64,000 nucleotides of DNA, taken from Bacillota bacterium. GTDB lineage: Bacteria; Bacillota; Clostridia; Monoglobales; Firm-18. Positions 62,879-64,000 of the stretch are shown one piece after another. Position 1 is the stretch's first letter. Each line of letters begins with the position of its first letter. The position numbers and the translations under genes are program-made. Under the pieces are notes generated by a model. That model made no database searches. It was not told the DNA's origin and saw only the letters and a list, made by a program, of their open reading frames with translations. The stretch is taken from NCBI GenBank assembly GCA_022706765.1, contig JAKJBX010000001.1:1-64000 (forward strand), in the 5' to 3' direction.

Positions 62879-63319
62879 ATGTCTTATTCAAAAACGGAAA
62901 GCACGGTTTTGGGCATTGCTCAAAGCGTCGCAAACGCACAGGGGTATGACGTCTATGACGTGGAGTACGTCAAGGAAGGTCCGCACTGGTTTTTGCGCAT
63001 ATTCATCACCGGAGGGGACGGCGTCAGTCTTGACGACTGTGAGATCATCAGCCGTGCGGTCGGGGATGTACTGGACAGGGATGACGTTGTCAAGGAAAAC
63101 TACTTCCTCGAAGTGTCCTCGCCCGGCATCGAGCGTGCGCTTCGGCAGGACTTTCATTTTGATGGCGCGATCGGCGAGAATATCAGGGTCATGCTCAAAA
63201 ACGGCAAGACTGTTGAAGGCGTCCTGATGGCGCATGATGCAGACAATATCACAGTCGATGACAACCCCATTGGTAAGCAGAATATTAAGAAGGCAAACAT
63301 ACTTTTTGATTTCGAGTGA
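62879..63319 (+). CDS. rimP: Ribosome maturation factor RimP
   Basis: RimP is needed for 30S assembly. The 146-residue protein has the two-domain pattern AQGYDVYDVEYVKEGPHWFLRIFITGGDGVSLDDCEIISRAVGDVLDRDD and NYFLEVSSPGIERALRQDFHF, then an SH3-like tail. AAGGAG precedes the ATG at 62879. Its last six codons (ILFDFE and the stop) form the left arm of a hairpin that starts the tandem repeat array, so the 3' end of the gene is part of the duplicated unit. nusA follows, the standard order. Confidence 0.96.
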   Translation: MSYSKTESTVLGIAQSVANAQGYDVYDVEYVKEGPHWFLRIFITGGDGVSLDDCEIISRAVGDVLDRDDVVKENYFLEVSSPGIERALRQDFHFDGAIGENIRVMLKNGKTVEGVLMAHDADNITVDDNPIGKQNIKKANILFDFE

Positions 63320-63577
63320 AATCAAAAAGCAATTAATTCATTCCTTAGTAAAGGCTCACGTCAGCGCACCTAAAAAGTGCCTGTTGGCACTTTTTGATTT
63401 CGAGTGAAATCAAAAAGCAATTAATTCATTCCTTGGCAATGGCTCACGTCAGCGCACCTAAAAAGTGCCTGTTGGCACTTTTTGATTTCCGGTGAAATCA
63501 AAAAGCAATTAATTCATTCCTTGGCAATGGCTCACGTCAGCGCACCTAAAAAGTGCCTGTTGGCACTTTTTGACTTC
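63301..63577 (+). repeat. Three 88-bp tandem repeats plus a partial fourth between rimP and nusA
   Basis: Units begin at 63301, 63389 and 63477, with a partial unit from 63565. Neighbouring units differ at only two or three positions. Each holds an AT-rich hairpin CTTTTTGATTTC/GAAATCAAAAAG (63302-63329 and every 88 bp), the conserved core AAGCAATTAATTCATTCCTT with GCGCACCTAAA, and a terminator-like hairpin AAAAAGTGCC-TGTT-GGCACTTTTT (63372-63395, 63460-63483, 63548-63571). The T-run of each terminator-like stem is also the left arm of the next AT-rich hairpin, so the two structures compete. The first unit includes the last 19 bases of rimP. Confidence 0.9.
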
Positions 63578-63602
63578 AATATATAAGGAGAGAGATAACA
63601 AA

Positions 63603-64000
63603 ATGAGTGAGGATTTTTTGATGCTTCTTGAAGAGTTCGAGAAGGAAAAGGGCATAAGCCGTGACGTTCTGATTGAAGCGCTTGAAGTGGCATTGGTATC
63701 AGCATATAAAAGGAACTATGGCGCAAATCATCTGGTGAGGGTCGAGATCAACCGCACGAACGGCAGTATGAACGTCTTTTTGCAAAGGACGGTGGTCGGT
63801 ACTGTTGAGGACCCGCTGACCCAGATTTCGCTGATCGACGCTAAGCATGTCAATCCGATTTATGAAGTCGGCGACATTATGGAGGAAGAAACCGTACCCC
63901 AGACCTTCGGCAGGATCGCGGCGCAGACGGCGCGCCAGGTCGTGACGCAGCGTATCAGGGAAGCGGAAAGAGGTATCATCTATAACGAATTTGTCAGCAA
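63603..64000 (+). CDS. nusA: Transcription termination/antitermination factor NusA, N-terminal part
   Basis: The frame starts at ATG 63603, with AAGGAGAGAG upstream, and is cut by the window end after about 132 residues. It reads MSEDFLMLLEEFEKEKGISRDVLIEALEVALVSAYKRNYG, the RNA-polymerase-binding N-terminal domain of NusA, followed by FGRIAAQTARQVVTQRIREAERGIIYNEF. NusA stabilises hairpin-induced pausing and strengthens intrinsic termination. The S1 and KH domains would lie beyond the window. The message must pass three stacked terminator-like hairpins, which suggests autoregulation. Confidence 0.97.
   Translation, partial: MSEDFLMLLEEFEKEKGISRDVLIEALEVALVSAYKRNYGANHLVRVEINRTNGSMNVFLQRTVVGTVEDPLTQISLIDAKHVNPIYEVGDIMEEETVPQTFGRIAAQTARQVVTQRIREAERGIIYNEFVS

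Noticed and set aside
63301-63577. Possible CRISPR array
   Set aside because: Units are 88-bp direct repeats with no variable spacers and no cas genes nearby; they are tandem duplications of a hairpin element.

Overview
This 64 kb window is a gene-dense stretch of chromosome from a Gram-positive anaerobe. It is most likely a member of class Clostridia (Firmicutes/Bacillota) with moderately high GC. The reasons are a PolC-type DNA polymerase, a V-type ATPase, SLH-anchored surface proteins, a cohesin/dockerin pair, the Firmicutes gene orders smc-ftsY-ylxM-ffh-rpsP-khpA-rimM-trmD and pyrH-frr-uppS-cdsA-dxr-rseP-ispG-polC-rimP-nusA, a bactofilin, a UPF0182 protein and ferredoxin-dependent indolepyruvate oxidoreductase. 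No species can be named from the sequence. I see no phage, CRISPR array, transposase, rRNA or tRNA gene.

Layout. (1) 0-5 kb: V-type ATPase genes F-E-A-B-D, with a 277-bp inverted-repeat element between B and D. (2) 5-9 kb: a minus-strand DUF1538 membrane protein with a tandem P-II protein, a lone SDR dehydrogenase, and an ECF transporter S component divergent from argCB. (3) 9-13.5 kb: argC-argB, then a two-gene operon of a secreted dockerin protein and a cohesin-SLH anchor. (4) 13.5-22.9 kb: iscS-thiI-pncC, recA-recX-rimO-pgsA-plsX, acpP, rnc and a radical SAM gene. (5) 22.8-35.3 kb: smc, ftsY, UPF0182, then ylxM-ffh-rpsP-khpA-rimM-trmD-nadD-yqeK. (6) 35.4-46.8 kb: rsfS-leuS followed by a cluster for aromatic 2-oxoacid/aryl-CoA metabolism (symporter, paaK, iorA, iorB, paaK, ACT protein) and a cardiolipin synthase, ended by a perfect 56-bp palindrome. 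(7) 46.8-49 kb, minus strand: a G5/3D-domain cell-wall protein and rplM-rpsI. (8) 49-64 kb: a HAD phosphatase, galU, then pyrH-frr-uppS-cdsA-dxr-rseP-ispG-polC-rnmV, a convergent bactofilin, and rimP-nusA (nusA runs off the window).

The most unusual content is between the genes. A 158-bp MITE-like element with 22-bp terminal inverted repeats occurs twice (32709-32866 and 53983-54140), with five differences between the copies. Both sit inside essential operons, 25 nt before the next start codon. One copy supplies the last codons and the stop of cdsA through a single base change that breaks its own terminal repeat. A second repeat family has a conserved AT-rich core flanked by hairpins of varying sequence. 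It appears upstream of the UPF0182 gene, galU, rimP and nusA. In front of nusA it forms three 88-bp tandem units, each with a terminator-like hairpin overlapping an alternative hairpin. Because NusA acts on terminator hairpins, this array is a plausible autoregulatory device. The cohesin-SLH/dockerin pair, with no enzyme beside it, is the best candidate for a little-described protein system.
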